Positions 57,807-58,568 of a DNA stretch of 58,568 nucleotides are shown piece by piece. The position numbers and the translations under genes are program-made. A model generated the notes under the pieces. It saw only the letters and a program-made list of their open reading frames with translations. It did not search any database and was not told the origin of the DNA. The first letter of the stretch is position 1. Each line of letters opens with the position of its first letter. Source of the stretch: an uncultured Oscillospiraceae bacterium (GTDB taxonomy: Bacteria > Bacillota > Clostridia > Oscillospirales > Oscillospiraceae); the NCBI GenBank assembly GCA_944387125.1, contig CALXDT010000055.1:1-58568 (forward strand), read 5' to 3'.

Positions 57807-57870
57807 GGAACCTCTGAATCCATCCGCTTCGGCGGAATGTCGGATGTTTTGTCCCATCCGCGCAGTTCAT
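57807..57870 (-). repeat. MITE-like repeat, copy C (half element)
   Basis: Read on the minus strand it runs TGAACTGCGCGGATGG to GATTCAGAGGTTCC, the right half of copy B. The gap 57788-58102 otherwise contains no gene I can support; the frame spanning it has no ribosome site. Confidence 0.6.
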
Positions 57871-58061
57871 AAGAGCTTTCCTGAAACTATCATATCCAAT
57901 CCGGTGGAGATTTTCAATTGAGCAATCCTTTTTCTGCCGGTTCAAAAAATTAACCAATGGGAAACAGACCGATAAACCATTTTGCTCTTTCGGAGACCTT
58001 CCAATCCTGAGAACAGATCTGAGCGGATTTTCCGCGGATATGCAATTCAATGGGCTTGCTG

Positions 58062-58097
58062 AAACGGCGGCAGGGATTTGCTCCCTGCCGCCGTCTC
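58062..58097 (-). terminator. Hairpin after the last gene
   Basis: ACGGCGGCAGGGA pairs perfectly with TCCCTGCCGCCGT around TTTGC, seven bases after the stop of the gene at 58103. Weak T-tract. Confidence 0.65.
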
Positions 58098-58102
58098 GCT
58101 GT

Positions 58103-58456
58103 TCAGTTGATTTTTGCGTTTGCATCCTCCCGCAGCTTGCTTTCTTCTTCCTTTTTCATAACATAAGTCAAGAAATAGAAATACAAACCATCTAAAATAA
58201 AGCACACGATTCCGGTAACTACAATAAACACATTTTTCTCAATGACGCCAATCAATGTCGGGGCCAATGTGCCCACCCATTTGCACAGGGCAATCAGCTT
58301 GGTCTGCCCCAAAGAGCTGCGCCTCCGGTTGAGCATATAGAGATAGGCAGCGCTCATGGCAATATTCTGCAGATACGCGGAATAAATCTCTGCCTGCTGA
58401 TCGCCAAATTCAAAGATAAACAATACCTGAATGACAGCGCAAAGGAGGATTGTCAA
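58103..58456 (-). CDS. Hypothetical membrane protein, start uncertain
   Basis: A 117-residue frame from a TTG, with three to four hydrophobic segments (ILLCAVIQVLFIFEF; NIAMSAAYLYML; LIALCKWVGTLAPTLIGVIEKNVFIVVTGIVCFILDGLYFYFLTYVM) and a charged C-terminus. I do not recognise a family. The frame stays open upstream (VLAKPGTLANSGFGILTILL) as far as a TGA but contains no ATG and no clear ribosome site. The N-terminus may therefore be truncated, or TTG is the start. A 10-bp hairpin (GAAATTGGCC with GGCCAATTTC, 58508-58537) lies just upstream. Confidence 0.5.
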   Translation of the reverse strand: MTILLCAVIQVLFIFEFGDQQAEIYSAYLQNIAMSAAYLYMLNRRRSSLGQTKLIALCKWVGTLAPTLIGVIEKNVFIVVTGIVCFILDGLYFYFLTYVMKKEEESKLREDANAKIN

Positions 58457-58568
58457 GATTCCGAAACCAGAGTTTGCAAGAGTTCCGGGCTTTGCAAGTA
58501 CCTGTCGAAATTGGCCTCAAATTGTGGCCAATTTCGGCCACTGACCTCCACTCAAAATCAAAGGAGGC

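Noticed and set aside
57784-58125. 113-codon frame between the HTH regulator and the last gene
   Set aside because: Covers a repeat half-element and a terminator hairpin; no ribosome site.
1-58568. tRNA, rRNA or prophage genes
   Set aside because: No cloverleaf with GGTTCGAATCC-type T arm, no rRNA signatures, no integrase, capsid or terminase found on either strand.

Overview
The window is a 58.6 kb, GC-rich stretch of a spore-forming, low-GC-lineage bacterium. The sporulation genes (spoIIIE, the full spoIIIAA-AH operon, spoIIR, spoVAD-AE), addBA, a SAM-I riboswitch upstream of metK and strong AGGAGG ribosome sites all point to Clostridia. The codon bias and interspersed palindromic elements fit a gut Oscillospiraceae/Ruminococcaceae-type genome (inference). 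It is almost entirely core chromosome. I see no rRNA, tRNA, CRISPR array, prophage or classical insertion sequence.

Layout. 1-580: gene-free repeat and hairpin region. 583-8702: TSCPD protein, YbaK deacylase, TepA protease, a divergent UppP-like protein, SpoIIIE/FtsK, DUF2079 and DUF5808 membrane proteins. 8738-11555: pantothenate-to-CoA module (coaBC, divergent ECF S component, coaX). 11683-16197: eight-gene spoIIIA operon. 16214-20028: a small membrane protein with an operator-like promoter, gltX, and riboswitch-controlled metK. 20162-28488: an eight-gene aromatic amino acid operon read leftward (aroF-tyrA-aroB-aroA-aroC-pheA-aroEK-aroQ), preceded by a leader peptide full of Phe and Tyr codons and a terminator. 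28698-30836: UvrD/PcrA-type helicase. 31005-38102: MarR regulator, flavodoxin/ferredoxin protein, MFS transporter, and a nucleoside-salvage operon (ribokinase, BMP lipoprotein, permeases, nucleoside hydrolase) that carries an internal deletion. 38426-43892: VanZ, a phospholipase C-like protein, a membrane Ser/Thr kinase with fibronectin-like ectodomains, and a divergent zinc-ribbon/Ig-like membrane protein. 43962-52663: DUF378, ispE, spoIIR, addB, addA. 52718-54268: a 37-residue Asn/Gln-rich protein next to spoVAE and spoVAD. 54424-58456: GNAT, a tandem pair of lipoproteins (the second frameshifted), an HTH regulator and a membrane protein.

The most notable points are these. The aro operon appears to be controlled by ribosome-mediated attenuation through a Phe/Tyr leader peptide. 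A MITE-like palindromic repeat family is present in five places. There are two clusters of perfect hairpins that share a flanking motif. The nucleoside ABC transporter has been collapsed by a deletion that removed its ATPase. A 37-residue Asn/Gln-rich gene lies in the spore-germination locus. The kinase/zinc-ribbon divergent pair has extracellular binding-type domains on both partners. Everything here is read by eye from sequence; no alignment or database search was run.
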